Position numbers and translations under genes: made by a program. Positions 8,308 to 17,065 of a stretch of 64,000 nucleotides of DNA are shown in pieces. The DNA is from LMDS01 sp964249855. Its GTDB lineage: Bacteria; Pseudomonadota; Gammaproteobacteria; Burkholderiales; Burkholderiaceae_C. Positions within the stretch are counted from its first letter, which is position 1, and each line of letters starts with the position of its first letter. The stretch covers positions 62,001 through 126,000 of the forward strand of contig CAXUDL010000009.1 in assembly GCA_964249855.1 (NCBI GenBank), in the 5' to 3' direction. Under the pieces are notes generated by a model. It made no database searches and was not told the DNA's origin. It saw only the letters and a list, made by a program, of their open reading frames with translations.

Positions 8308-9392
8308 GCGGTCTCCCGGGTCGGTGCGTCGGGCTCGGCGCGCTCCGACTTCTCGAGCTGTCGGATGCGGTCGCGCAGGCCGCGGAGCTGGCGCAGCGTG
8401 GCGGCGTTGCGCTCCCACGACGCGTTGTCCTCGACCGGATAGATGCCGGTGTAGACGCCGGGCGTGCGGATCGAGTGCATGACGACCGTGCCGCCGGAGA
8501 CGTGCACGTGGTCGGCGAACTCGAGGTGGCCGGAAATCATCGCCGCGCCGCCGAAGGTGCAATGCCGACCGATGACCGTGCTGCCGGCGATGCCGACGCA
8601 GCCGGCGATCGCCGAATGCTCGCCGATCTTCACGTTGTGGCCGATCTGGACGAGGTTGTCGATCTTCACGCCGTCGCCGATCAGCGTGTCGCCGAGCGCT
8701 CCACGATCGATGCACGTGTTGGCGCCGATCTCGACGTCGTCGCCGATGCGCGCGCCGCCGAGCTGTTCGATCTTCTCCCAGCGGCCGTCGTTCGGCGCGA
8801 AGCCGAAGCCGTCTGCGCCGATGACGACGCCGCTGTGGACGATGCCGCGCGCGCCGATGTGGCAGTCGCGGCCGAGCTGGACGCGCGGCCCGAACCGCGT
8901 GCCTTCGCCGACGCTGGCGCCAGCTTCGAGCACGCAGTGCGCACCGATGCTCGCCGCCTCGCCGACCGCGGCGCCGGCCTCGATGACGACGAACGGTCCG
9001 ACGGTCGCGCTGGGGGCGACCGTCGCCGACGGGTCGACGAGCGCCGACGGATGGACGCCGACGGCGCGCGGGCGCGCGGCGCGTGCCGCCCACCACTGCG
9101 TCGCCCGGGCGAAGTAGAGGTACGGGTCGTCGGCGACGATCGCCGCACCGCGCGCGACCGCGGCGTCGCGCATCGCCGGCGCAACGATCACGCAGCCTGC
9201 GCCGGTGGTCGCGAGCTGCGAGCGGTAGCGGGGATTCGAGAGGAACGACAGCGTCGACGGCCCGGCGTCGGGCAGCGGCGCGATGCGGTCGATGACGGTG
9301 GTCGTCGCGGCGTCCGGGCCGATGCCGGCGAGTTCGCCGCCGAGCGCGTCGACGACGTCCTGCAGCACCACTGCGCCCGAGGCGTTCACCAC
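8304..9392 (-). CDS. lpxD: UDP-3-O-(3-hydroxyacyl)glucosamine N-acyltransferase
   Basis: LpxD adds the second 3-hydroxyacyl chain, at the 2-amino group, in lipid A synthesis. The N-terminal uridine-binding domain contains the signature LSFLSNPRYRSQL. A long left-handed beta-helix follows, with hexapeptide repeats from about residue 95 to 310. The C-terminal helix region includes RLHRKLEKSERAE-like charged residues near the end. The frame stays open to 9461, inside skp, but homology to known LpxD proteins starts at about the tandem GTG codons at 9392/9389, so I used 9392. No strong ribosome binding site precedes either, and the start is uncertain. Its stop overlaps the fabZ start. Confidence 0.94.
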   Translation of the reverse strand: MVNASGAVVLQDVVDALGGELAGIGPDAATTTVIDRIAPLPDAGPSTLSFLSNPRYRSQLATTGAGCVIVAPAMRDAAVARGAAIVADDPYLYFARATQWWAARAARPRAVGVHPSALVDPSATVAPSATVGPFVVIEAGAAVGEAASIGAHCVLEAGASVGEGTRFGPRVQLGRDCHIGARGIVHSGVVIGADGFGFAPNDGRWEKIEQLGGARIGDDVEIGANTCIDRGALGDTLIGDGVKIDNLVQIGHNVKIGEHSAIAGCVGIAGSTVIGRHCTFGGAAMISGHLEFADHVHVSGGTVVMHSIRTPGVYTGIYPVEDNASWERNAATLRQLRGLRDRIRQLEKSERAEPDAPTRETA

Positions 9393-9402
9393 GCGCCGAC
9401 CA

Positions 9403-9945
9403 TCACTTCGACGACGACGCCTGGGCGTTGAGCGCCTTGATGACCTTGTCGGTGATGTCAACGCGCGGGCCGACGAAAACCATCACGTCGCCTTGCAGGA
9501 TGATGTCGTACTTCTCGGTCTCGTAGATCTGCTTGATGACCCGGTTGGCGCGTTCGACGACCGTCGCGAGTTCCTCGTTCTTGCGCTGGTTCAAGTCTTC
9601 CTGGAACTCGCGGCGCTTCCTTTGCAGCTCGCGGTCCTGGTCGACGAGCTCGCGCTGGCGCCGGCTGCGTTCGGCCTCCGACAAGGTCGGCGCGTCCTTG
9701 TCGAGCTTGTCGGCCGCGGCTTTGAGGCGCGCGGCGGCGTCGTCGCCTTCCTTCTGGCGCTTCGAGAATTCGGTCTCGAGCCGGCTCTGCGCTGCCTTGG
9801 CCGGCGCCGCGTCGCGCAGCACCCGGTCGCTGTTCACATAGCCGATCTTCAATTCCTGCGCATGCACGCCGGCCGTCGCGGCGAGCGTCAGGACGGCCGC
9901 CGCGGCAGCGCGCAGAACCCTCGAGCGGTGATAGGCGCTTTTCAT
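9403..9945 (-). CDS. skp: Periplasmic chaperone Skp/OmpH family
   Basis: Skp is a trimeric periplasmic chaperone that holds unfolded outer-membrane proteins for delivery to the BAM complex. The 180-residue precursor has a signal peptide: a basic start, then RAAAAAVLTLAATAG, with cleavage expected after the AHA-like VHA. The mature part begins with ELKIGYVNSDRVLRDA, the conserved beta strand. A long charged helical hairpin from about residue 50 to 130 forms the tentacles. The end VDITDKVIKALN is also typical. The start overlaps the bamA stop by one base in TGATG, as expected for coupled genes, and the functional partner BamA is directly upstream. Confidence 0.94.
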   Translation of the reverse strand: MKSAYHRSRVLRAAAAAVLTLAATAGVHAQELKIGYVNSDRVLRDAAPAKAAQSRLETEFSKRQKEGDDAAARLKAAADKLDKDAPTLSEAERSRRQRELVDQDRELQRKRREFQEDLNQRKNEELATVVERANRVIKQIYETEKYDIILQGDVMVFVGPRVDITDKVIKALNAQASSSK

Positions 9946-12278
9946 CAGAACGCGGTCCCGATCTGGAATTGAAGGGGCTGTAGTCTATCTTGCGACTGTT
10001 TGCGGACCGCCTTGCCGTAGCTGATCTTCAGCGGGCCGACGGGCGACACCCAGGTCACGCCCAGACCCGCGGCCGCGCGCAGGCTGCCGACCGTGAGCTT
10101 CTCGTTCTCGCCCCATACGTTGCCGCCGTCGACATAGGTGAAGAAGCGCAGGGTGCGGTCGTTGCCGGTGCCTGGCACGGGCAGGTACAGCTCGGTGTTG
10201 AGGTTCAGGCGCCGGTTGCCGCCGAGGTAGCCGCCGGTCACGTCGACCGGGCCCAGCGTGTTCTGCTCGAAGCCGCGCACCGTGCCGAGACCGCCGCCGT
10301 AGAAGTTCTTGAAGATCGGGTAGCGCTGGCCGTTCAAGCCCTTGCCCCAGCCGAGATCGGCGTTGAAGCCGAGCGTGAAGCGTTTCGAGAGCGGGATGTA
10401 CTGTTGGAACTTGCTGTTGAGCCGCCAGTAGTGGATGTCGCCGGCGACGCCCCAGTCGAGATTGGCGCTGACGAGCCGACCGTCGTTCGGGACCAGGGCG
10501 CTGTCGCGGCTGTCGCGTGCCCAACCGACGGTGATCGGCACCGAATTGCTCTTGGCGCCGAATTGCTCGCGATAGAGGAAGTAGTTGTTCGGCAGCTGGT
10601 CGCCGCTGATCTTGGTCTGCTCGAAGCCGATGCCGAAGAAGACGGTGTCGTACTCGCTGAAAGGCACGCCGAAGCGGACCGACGCACCCGGCGTGACGAG
10701 CGTGTATTGCTCGCCCTGGCTGTTGAGCGGCTGTTGCGTCCTGTAGAAGACGTCGATCGCCCGCGAGATGCCGTCGACGGTGAAATACGGATCGACCGTG
10801 CTGACGACGAGCGTGCGGCTGTACCTGCTCGTGTTGACCTCGACACCCAGGTAGTTGCCGGTGCCGAACACGTTCTCCTGCTTGATCGACGCCGTGACCG
10901 AGACCTTGTCCGCCGACGAGAAACCCGCGCCGATCTGCAGGCTGCCGCTCTGCTTCTCCTTGACGGAAATGGTCAGATCGACCTGGTCGCTCGTTCCGGG
11001 CACTTCGTTGCTGTCGACCGAAACCTCGCTGAAGAAGCCGAGCCGGTCGACGCGGTCGCGCGACAGCTTGATCTTGCGGCCGTCGTACCACGACGATTCG
11101 AACTGGCGGAATTCGCGGCGGATGACTTCATCGCGCGTCTTGCTGTTGCCCGACACGTTGACCCGGCGCACGTACACGCGCCGAGACGGATCGGCGACGA
11201 CCGTCAGCGCGACACGGCCGTTGGCGCGGTCGATGTCCTGCCGCGCCTCGACCTTCGCGAAGGCATAGCCGAAGGTGCCGAAACGGTCGGTCATGTCGCG
11301 CGTCGTCTCGGTCACCGACTCGGCGCGGTACGGTTCGCCGGGGCGGATGCGCACGAGCGTCCTGAAGTCGTCGTCCTTGCCGAGATAGTCGCCTTCGAGC
11401 CTGACGCCGGTGACGGTATAGAGCTGCCCTTCCCGGATGTTGATCGTCGCCGTGATGTCTTCCTTGTCGGGCGAGATCGCGACCTGCGTCGACTCGATCG
11501 AGAACTCGAGGTAGCCGCGGTCGAGGTAGTAGGCGCGGAGCTTCTCAAGGTCGGCGTCGAGCTTGGCGCGCGAGTAGCGGTCGGCCTTGGTGTAGAAGTT
11601 GAGCCAGCCGCCGTCGTTGAGGTCGAAGAGGCCCTTCAGCGTGCCTTCGGAGAACACCTTGTTGCCGACGATGCGGATCTCGCGGATCTTGGCCGGCGAG
11701 CCTTCGGTGATCGTGAAGGTCAGGTTGACGCGGTTGCGGTCCTGCGGCGTCACGGTCGTCACGACCTCGGCGCCGTAGAGGCTGCGGGTCAGGTACTGGC
11801 GCTTCAACTCCTGCTCGGCGCGGTCGGCGAGCGCCTTGTCGAAGGGCTGGCCGTCACCGATGCCGAAGTCGCGCAACGACTTCTGCAACGCGTCCTTGTC
11901 GAATTCCTTCATGCCGACGAAGTCGATGTTGGCGATGACCGGCCGCTCCTCGACGATCACGACGACGACGCCGTTGTCGACGTCGAGCCGCACGTCCTTG
12001 TAGAGGCCGGTCGCAAACAGCGCTCGCAGGCCCGCCGCGCCCTTGTCGTCGGTGTAGGTGTCGCCGATGCGGAACGGCAATGCCGCGAAGACGGTGCCGG
12101 CGTCGCTGCGCTGGAGTCCCTCGACGCGGATGTCCTTCAGGACGAAAGGCTCCACGGCCCAGGCCGATCCGATACGGAGCGCCGAGGCGAATGCGAGGCA
12201 GAGGGCGATGCGGGAGAGCGGCGGGCGTCGGCGAGCGAGTCGGGTCGATCGGACTGGGAGGCGCATGCGGTGGGTCAT
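9945..12278 (-). CDS. bamA: Outer membrane protein assembly factor BamA
   Basis: BamA is the Omp85 barrel that inserts outer-membrane proteins. The 777-residue precursor is close to the usual 790-810. After a long basic N-terminus, the hydrophobic segment ALCLAFASALRIGSAWA forms the signal peptide. Five POTRA domains follow, roughly residues 35-430, starting at VLKDIRVEGLQRSDAGT. The C-terminal 16-strand barrel contains the conserved VRGFEQNTLGP loop motif (the VRGF/Y lid) and ends in a terminal Phe (QFQIGTAF), the barrel insertion signal. The ATG at 12278 overlaps the rseP stop (ATGA); an alternative ATG lies at 12266. BamB and BamD genes are elsewhere in the window. Confidence 0.97.
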   Translation of the reverse strand: MTHRMRLPVRSTRLARRRPPLSRIALCLAFASALRIGSAWAVEPFVLKDIRVEGLQRSDAGTVFAALPFRIGDTYTDDKGAAGLRALFATGLYKDVRLDVDNGVVVVIVEERPVIANIDFVGMKEFDKDALQKSLRDFGIGDGQPFDKALADRAEQELKRQYLTRSLYGAEVVTTVTPQDRNRVNLTFTITEGSPAKIREIRIVGNKVFSEGTLKGLFDLNDGGWLNFYTKADRYSRAKLDADLEKLRAYYLDRGYLEFSIESTQVAISPDKEDITATINIREGQLYTVTGVRLEGDYLGKDDDFRTLVRIRPGEPYRAESVTETTRDMTDRFGTFGYAFAKVEARQDIDRANGRVALTVVADPSRRVYVRRVNVSGNSKTRDEVIRREFRQFESSWYDGRKIKLSRDRVDRLGFFSEVSVDSNEVPGTSDQVDLTISVKEKQSGSLQIGAGFSSADKVSVTASIKQENVFGTGNYLGVEVNTSRYSRTLVVSTVDPYFTVDGISRAIDVFYRTQQPLNSQGEQYTLVTPGASVRFGVPFSEYDTVFFGIGFEQTKISGDQLPNNYFLYREQFGAKSNSVPITVGWARDSRDSALVPNDGRLVSANLDWGVAGDIHYWRLNSKFQQYIPLSKRFTLGFNADLGWGKGLNGQRYPIFKNFYGGGLGTVRGFEQNTLGPVDVTGGYLGGNRRLNLNTELYLPVPGTGNDRTLRFFTYVDGGNVWGENEKLTVGSLRAAAGLGVTWVSPVGPLKISYGKAVRKQSQDRLQPLQFQIGTAF

Positions 12279-13645
12279 TGCAGGCCCAGGAGGCGGGCCA
12301 CATCGTTGTAGAGAGCGAGCGACATCATCATCAGCATGATGGCCACCCCGCCCCGCTGCAGCCGCTCGAGCCACGCCTCGGAGACAGGCCGCCCCGTCAC
12401 ACCCTCGAAAAGATAATACATCAGGTGTCCGCCGTCCAAAACCGGCAGCGGGAGCAGGTTCAGGACCCCGAGACTCACGCTGACGACGGCGAGAAAGCCG
12501 AGGTAGTACGCGAGCCCGAGACGCACCGACTGGCCCGCGTAGTCGGCGATCGTGAGCGGTCCGCTCAGGTTCTTCAGCGACGCCTGGCCGACGACCATCT
12601 TGCCGAGCATCTTCACCGTCATCGCCGACATCTGCCAGGTCTGCGTGACCGCCTGCGCCAGGCCGTCGACGAGGCCGTAGCGCACCGTCACCATCTCGGG
12701 CGGCTGGCCGGGAAAGAGCCCGAGACGGCCGACCTGCGCCGCGCCTTCGGTCGCGACGCTCGGCACGACGGCGAGGCTCAGCACCTGGCCGCCGCGCTCG
12801 ACGCGCCACTGCATCGGCTTCGGCGTGCCGCCGCTGCCGCTCGCCCGGATCGCGTCGCGCACACGCGTGGCGTCGGCCACCGGCACGCCGTCGATCGCGA
12901 GCACGCGGTCGCCGGTGCGCAGGCCGGCGCGATGGCCCGCGCCGTCGGGCTTGACCTCGCCGAGGACCGGTTCGCTCAAGGGGTTGCCGAGGCCGATGCG
13001 CTGCATCAGCCGTGCGTCGATCTCGCGCGTGCCGAGACCGGCCAGGTCGAGCGTGACCCGCCGCTGCGCACGACCTTCCCGGTCGGTCAGCATGAGCTGC
13101 AGCGGCTCGCCGTGCAGGACCGCCTGGGTCACTTCCCAGCGCAGGTCGGTCATCGACCGCACGTCGCGCCAGTCGGCACCGTCGGTCGACGTGGCGCGAG
13201 CCCAGTCGCCCGACTGCACGCCCGCCGCCGCGGCGATGCTGCCGGCCACGGGCTCACCCATCACCGCCTTCGGTTCGTCGATGCCGATCCAGTGCGCCGC
13301 GCCGTACAGCAGCACCGCGAGCACGAGGTTCGCGGCCGGGCCGGCGGCGACGATCGCGGCGCGCTGCCAGAGCGGCTTGCGGTTGAAGGCGCGGCCGAGC
13401 TGGTCGGGCGCGACCGGCGCCTCGCGCTCGTCGAGCATCTTCACGTAGCCACCCAGCGGCAGTGCGCAGAGGACGAACTCGGTGCTGTCCGGTGTGGCCT
13501 GGCGGCGCCACAGCACCCTGCCGAAGCCGACCGAGAAGCGCAGCACCTTGACGCCGCACGCGACGGCGACGCGGTAGTGGCCGTACTCGTGGATGACGAT
13601 CAGGCTGCCGAGCGTCAGGACGAAGGCGAGGACGGTGATGATCAT
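12275..13645 (-). CDS. rseP: Site-2 intramembrane zinc metalloprotease RseP
   Basis: RseP cuts transmembrane segments, classically that of anti-sigma factor RseA to release the envelope stress sigma factor, and clears signal-peptide remnants. The 456-residue protein has the zinc motif HEYGH at residues 19-23 in the first membrane helix and the second motif NLLPLPVLDGGHLMYY near the C-terminus (Asn-x-x-Pro-x-Pro-x-Leu-Asp-Gly-Gly). Two PDZ domains lie between: GEPVAGSIAAAAGVQSGDWA near 130, and a second with HRAGLRTGDRVLAIDGVPV near 230. Its ATG overlaps the dxr stop and its stop overlaps the bamA start, so it sits in a tightly coupled trio. Confidence 0.97.
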   Translation of the reverse strand: MIITVLAFVLTLGSLIVIHEYGHYRVAVACGVKVLRFSVGFGRVLWRRQATPDSTEFVLCALPLGGYVKMLDEREAPVAPDQLGRAFNRKPLWQRAAIVAAGPAANLVLAVLLYGAAHWIGIDEPKAVMGEPVAGSIAAAAGVQSGDWARATSTDGADWRDVRSMTDLRWEVTQAVLHGEPLQLMLTDREGRAQRRVTLDLAGLGTREIDARLMQRIGLGNPLSEPVLGEVKPDGAGHRAGLRTGDRVLAIDGVPVADATRVRDAIRASGSGGTPKPMQWRVERGGQVLSLAVVPSVATEGAAQVGRLGLFPGQPPEMVTVRYGLVDGLAQAVTQTWQMSAMTVKMLGKMVVGQASLKNLSGPLTIADYAGQSVRLGLAYYLGFLAVVSVSLGVLNLLPLPVLDGGHLMYYLFEGVTGRPVSEAWLERLQRGGVAIMLMMMSLALYNDVARLLGLQ

Positions 13646-14853
13646 GGCGAGAGTCCTTGAACGGTCTCGGCGGCGTCGGCCCGCGCCCGCGCGTCGAGCG
13701 CGAGCAGCGCGTCAAGCGAGTCGCACGAGCCGGTGCCCCCGGCAACGCGGTCGAGCGTCCGCGCGATGACGTGATGGATCTGGTCGAAGCGCACGCGGCC
13801 CGCGAGAAACGCTTCGACGGCGACTTCGTTGGCGGCGTTGAGCACCGCGGTGCTGCCTTCGACCGCGGCGAGCGTCTGCCAGGCGAGCGCGAGCCCCGGG
13901 CAGCGCTTCCAGTCCGGCGGCTCGAAGGTCAGCGCCGCCATGTTCAGGAAGTCGAGCGCCGCGGCGCCCGACTCGATGCGCTCGGGGAACGACAGCCCGT
14001 AGGCGATCGGCACGCGCATGTCGGGCGTGCCGAGCTGCGCAAGCACCGAGTTGTCGCGGCAGACGACCATCGAGTGCACGATCTGCTGCGGATGGATCAC
14101 GACCTCGATGCGGTCGGCCGCGACGTCGAACAGCCAGCGCGCCTCGATCACCTCGAGCGCCTTGTTCATCATCGTCGCCGAGTCGACCGAGATCTTCCGC
14201 CCCATCGCGAAATTGGGGTGCGCGCACGCCTGATCGGGCGTGATCGTGGCGAAGGTGTCGGGGTCGCGGGTGCGGAACGGGCCGCCGGACGACGTCAGCA
14301 GGATGCGCTCGATGCGGCTCGGCCAGCGCGTGCGGTCCTCGGGCAGGCACTGGAAGATCGCCGAGTGCTCGCTGTCGATCGGCAGCAGCGTCGCGCCGCC
14401 CTTCGCGACGGCGGCGACGAAGAGCGCGCCGCCGACGACGAGCGCCTCCTTGTTGGCGAGCAGCAGGCGCTTGCCGGCGTGCGCCGCGGCGAGGCAGGGC
14501 GCGAGGCCGGCGGCGCCGACGATCGCGGCCATGACCGCATCGACGTCCGGATGTGCGGCGAGCTCGCAGAGCGCCGCCGGCCCGGCGAGCACCTCGGTCG
14601 GCACGCCGTGCGCGCGCAGCCGGTCCTGCAGCGCCCGCGCGGCGGCCGCGTCGGGCAGCGCCGCGAAGCGCGGCCGCCATCGCACGCACTGGTCGAACAG
14701 CAGGTCGACGCGGCTGTGCGCGGTCAGCGCGACGACGTCGTAGCGGTCGCGATGGCGCGCGATCACGTCGAGCGTGTTGACGCCGACCGAGCCGGTCGCG
14801 CCGAGGATGCAGACGCGGCGGCGCGGCGCGCCGGTGTCGGACGGTTCGGTCAT
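13642..14853 (-). CDS. dxr: 1-deoxy-D-xylulose 5-phosphate reductoisomerase
   Basis: Dxr turns 1-deoxyxylulose 5-phosphate into 2-C-methyl-D-erythritol 4-phosphate with NADPH, the committed step of the MEP isoprenoid pathway. The 403-residue protein starts with the NADPH site CILGATGSVGVNTLDVIARH. It also has LLANKEALVVGG, the metal and substrate acids in PIDSEHSAIFQCL, and SSGGPFRT and MGRKISVDSATMMNKALE, all standard. The ATG at 14853 is the first with homology; 31 upstream codons have none. IspG, a later enzyme of the same pathway, lies near 40-41 kb. UppS and CdsA just upstream link isoprenoid output to lipid carriers and membranes. Confidence 0.97.
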   Translation of the reverse strand: MTEPSDTGAPRRRVCILGATGSVGVNTLDVIARHRDRYDVVALTAHSRVDLLFDQCVRWRPRFAALPDAAAARALQDRLRAHGVPTEVLAGPAALCELAAHPDVDAVMAAIVGAAGLAPCLAAAHAGKRLLLANKEALVVGGALFVAAVAKGGATLLPIDSEHSAIFQCLPEDRTRWPSRIERILLTSSGGPFRTRDPDTFATITPDQACAHPNFAMGRKISVDSATMMNKALEVIEARWLFDVAADRIEVVIHPQQIVHSMVVCRDNSVLAQLGTPDMRVPIAYGLSFPERIESGAAALDFLNMAALTFEPPDWKRCPGLALAWQTLAAVEGSTAVLNAANEVAVEAFLAGRVRFDQIHHVIARTLDRVAGGTGSCDSLDALLALDARARADAAETVQGLSP

Positions 14854-14872
14854 GGCATGCAGCGAGGAAGGC

Positions 14873-15706
14873 TCAGAGCGAGCAGAGCGCGAGCGCGATC
14901 GGGAACACCGGCAGCAGCGCGTCGACACGGTCGAGGATGCCGCCATGGCCGGGCAGGAGGCCGCTGCTGTCCTTGGCGCCGGCGCTGCGCTTGACGAGCG
15001 ACTCGAACAGGTCGCCGACGACGCTCATCGACGCGAGGAAGACGACGACGAGCCCCGACCCGGCGACGGTGAAGCGGTCGGCGAGCCGGGTGTAGAGGCT
15101 CGGCGCACCGAGCCGGAACGACTGGTCGAGCACGAGCCAGACCGCCGCCAGCACGAGCGCGCCGACCATCCCCGACCAGACGCCTTCCCAGCTCTTGCCG
15201 GGGCTGATCGCGAGCGCGAGCTTGCGCTTGCCGAACGCACGGCCGCCGAAATACGCGGCGATGTCGGCGGCCCAGACGAGCGAGAGGACCGAGAGGATGA
15301 AGTTGATGCCGATCGTGCGGGCGTTGGCGAGCGCGAGCCATGCCGTCCAGAGCAGCGCCAGCCCGAGCGCCCAACGGAGCTGCCGGGCGATCTTCGGCCA
15401 GCCGGCGGGCCCGCCGCGCAGCGCGAGCGCGCCGCCCAGCACCCAGGCGGCGGTCGCGAACCACCAGGCGAGCGGCGGTGGTGCTGCGATCCAGCCGGCA
15501 TCGAGCGCCAGCGCGCAGGCCAGCGCGAGCAGCACGCCCATCGCGACGGCACCGCGTCCGGCGCCGTTGAGCCGTCCCCATTCCCAGCCCGCCGCGCCGA
15601 TGAAGACGAGCGACAGCACCGCGAACGGCCAGGCCTGCGCCGCGAACAGCACCGGAAGCAGGATCGCCATCAGGACGAGCGCGGTGATGACCCGCTGCCT
15701 GAGCAC
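14873..15706 (-). CDS. cdsA: Phosphatidate cytidylyltransferase
   Basis: CdsA makes CDP-diacylglycerol from phosphatidic acid and CTP, the branch point of phospholipid synthesis in the inner membrane. The 277-residue protein has about eight hydrophobic segments and the family signature near the C-terminus: SVVGDLFESLVKRSAGAKDS followed by GLLPGHGGILDRVDAL. SPGKSWEG lies about 60 residues earlier. I used the GTG at 15706. It follows the uppS stop by one base, has GGGGA upstream, and matches the expected N-terminus LRQRVITALVL. An upstream in-frame ATG at 15778 lies inside uppS and adds only low-complexity residues. Confidence 0.95.
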   Translation of the reverse strand: MLRQRVITALVLMAILLPVLFAAQAWPFAVLSLVFIGAAGWEWGRLNGAGRGAVAMGVLLALACALALDAGWIAAPPPLAWWFATAAWVLGGALALRGGPAGWPKIARQLRWALGLALLWTAWLALANARTIGINFILSVLSLVWAADIAAYFGGRAFGKRKLALAISPGKSWEGVWSGMVGALVLAAVWLVLDQSFRLGAPSLYTRLADRFTVAGSGLVVVFLASMSVVGDLFESLVKRSAGAKDSSGLLPGHGGILDRVDALLPVFPIALALCSL

Positions 15707-15707
15707 G

Positions 15708-16448
15708 CTATTCCCCGCCCTGCAGCGCCGCCTGCGCGCGGCTCTCGACGCCGCCGAAGCGCCGGTCGCGGCGCGCATATTCCGCGAGCGCCCGGTCGAG
15801 CTCGGCCTCGCCGAACTCGGGCCAGAGGCAGTCCGAGAAGACGAGCTCCGAATACGCCGCCTGCCACAGCAGGAAGTTGCTGATGCGGACTTCGCCGCCG
15901 GTGCGGATGAAGAGGTCGGGATCGGGCGCGTGCGACAGCGCCATGTAGCGGTTGAGCCGCGCCTCGTCGAGGTCGGCCGGCGCGACGCCGTCCACGATCG
16001 CCTGCCGGCAGGCCTGGACGATGTCCCAACGGCCGCCGTAGTTGAACGCGACCGAGAGCGTGATCCGGGCGTTGTGGCGAGTGCTTTCCTCGGCGTGCTC
16101 CCAGGCCAGGCGGAGCTTGTCGGACACCTGGCTGCGGTCGCCGATGATGCGGATGCGCACGCCCTGCCCGGCCAGCTTGCCGAGGTACTTCGCGACGGCG
16201 ACGAGCACCAGGCCCATCAGCCCGGAGACCTCCTCGGTCGGCCGCTTCCAGTTCTCCGACGAGAACGCGAAGACGGTGAGGTACGAGATGCCGCGGTCGG
16301 CGCACGAGAGCACCGTGCGCACGAGCGCGTCGACGCCCTGCTTGTGCCCGAAGAAGCGCGGCATGAAGCGCTTCTTGGCCCAGCGCCCGTTGCCGTCCAT
16401 GACGATGGCGACGTGCCGCGGCGTCGGCGGCGAGAGGTCGGTGCTCAC
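15708..16448 (-). CDS. uppS: Undecaprenyl diphosphate synthase
   Basis: UppS adds eight isopentenyl units to farnesyl diphosphate, making the C55 carrier used for peptidoglycan and O-antigen. The 246-residue cis-prenyltransferase has the catalytic Asp18 in IVMDGNGRWAKKR. It also has GHKQGVDALVRTV, the FAFSSENWKRP segment and the C-terminal RTGGEVRISNFLLWQAAYSE block, where the Arg residues hold the diphosphates. The protein is a soluble dimer working at the membrane face. The spacing to frr is 34 bases, and its stop is one base from the cdsA start. Confidence 0.97.
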   Translation of the reverse strand: MSTDLSPPTPRHVAIVMDGNGRWAKKRFMPRFFGHKQGVDALVRTVLSCADRGISYLTVFAFSSENWKRPTEEVSGLMGLVLVAVAKYLGKLAGQGVRIRIIGDRSQVSDKLRLAWEHAEESTRHNARITLSVAFNYGGRWDIVQACRQAIVDGVAPADLDEARLNRYMALSHAPDPDLFIRTGGEVRISNFLLWQAAYSELVFSDCLWPEFGEAELDRALAEYARRDRRFGGVESRAQAALQGGE

Positions 16449-16482
16449 GCGGCGATGCGGCAGCGCCGCGCCCGGCTCGCGC

Positions 16483-17043
16483 TCAGATGGCCATGATCTC
16501 GGCTTCCTTCGCCGAGGTCATCCGGTCGATCTCGGCGATGTGCCGGTCGGTCAGCTTCTGCACTTCGTCGAGCGAGCGGCGCTCGTCGTCCTCGGAGATC
16601 TCCTTGTCCTTTGACAGCTTCCTCGCCTGCTCGTTGGCGTCGCGGCGCAGGTTGCGCACCGCGACCTTGGCGTCTTCCGCGGCGTTGCGGACGACCTTGG
16701 TCAGGTCGCGCCGCCGCTCCTCGGTCAGCGCGGGCATCGGCACGCGCAGCAGATCGCCCTGCGACGACGGGTTCAGGCCCAGATCGGACTCGCGGATCGC
16801 ACGCTCGATCTTCGCGCTCATGCCCTTCTCCCAGGCCTGGACGCTGATCGTGCGGGCGTCGAGCAAGGTCACGTTCGCGACCTGGCTGATCGGCACCATC
16901 GAACCGTAGTAGTCGATCTGCACCTGGTCGAGGATGCCGGGATGCGCCCGGCCGGTGCGGATCTTGTTGAGTTCGCTCTTCAGCGACTCGAGCGACCGCG
17001 CCATCTTCGTCTCGGCGGTCTTGCGGATGTCGGCGATGCTCAT
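16483..17043 (-). CDS. frr: Ribosome recycling factor
   Basis: RRF splits the post-termination ribosome together with EF-G. The 186-residue protein matches the family's 185. Visible landmarks are the N-terminal helix with MARSLESLKSELNKIRTGRA, the hinge and beta domain (YYGSMVPISQVANVTLLDAR), and the LGLNPSSQGDLLRVPMPALT block. The C-terminal three-helix bundle contains RRDANEQARKLSKDKEISED. It lies 22 bases downstream of pyrH in the rpsB-tsf-pyrH-frr cluster, the most conserved gene order in the window. Confidence 0.98.
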   Translation of the reverse strand: MSIADIRKTAETKMARSLESLKSELNKIRTGRAHPGILDQVQIDYYGSMVPISQVANVTLLDARTISVQAWEKGMSAKIERAIRESDLGLNPSSQGDLLRVPMPALTEERRRDLTKVVRNAAEDAKVAVRNLRRDANEQARKLSKDKEISEDDERRSLDEVQKLTDRHIAEIDRMTSAKEAEIMAI

Positions 17044-17065
17044 GCTGTTGCCCTCGGTCGGCGCG

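Noticed and set aside
9990..12311. A plus-strand frame of 773 codons opposite bamA
   Set aside because: The minus strand encodes a complete BamA with POTRA domains and barrel; the plus frame has no recognisable feature.
12279..12809. BamA start extended into rseP
   Set aside because: The extension is out of frame with RseP, which is well supported, and BamA signal peptide and homology start after 12278.
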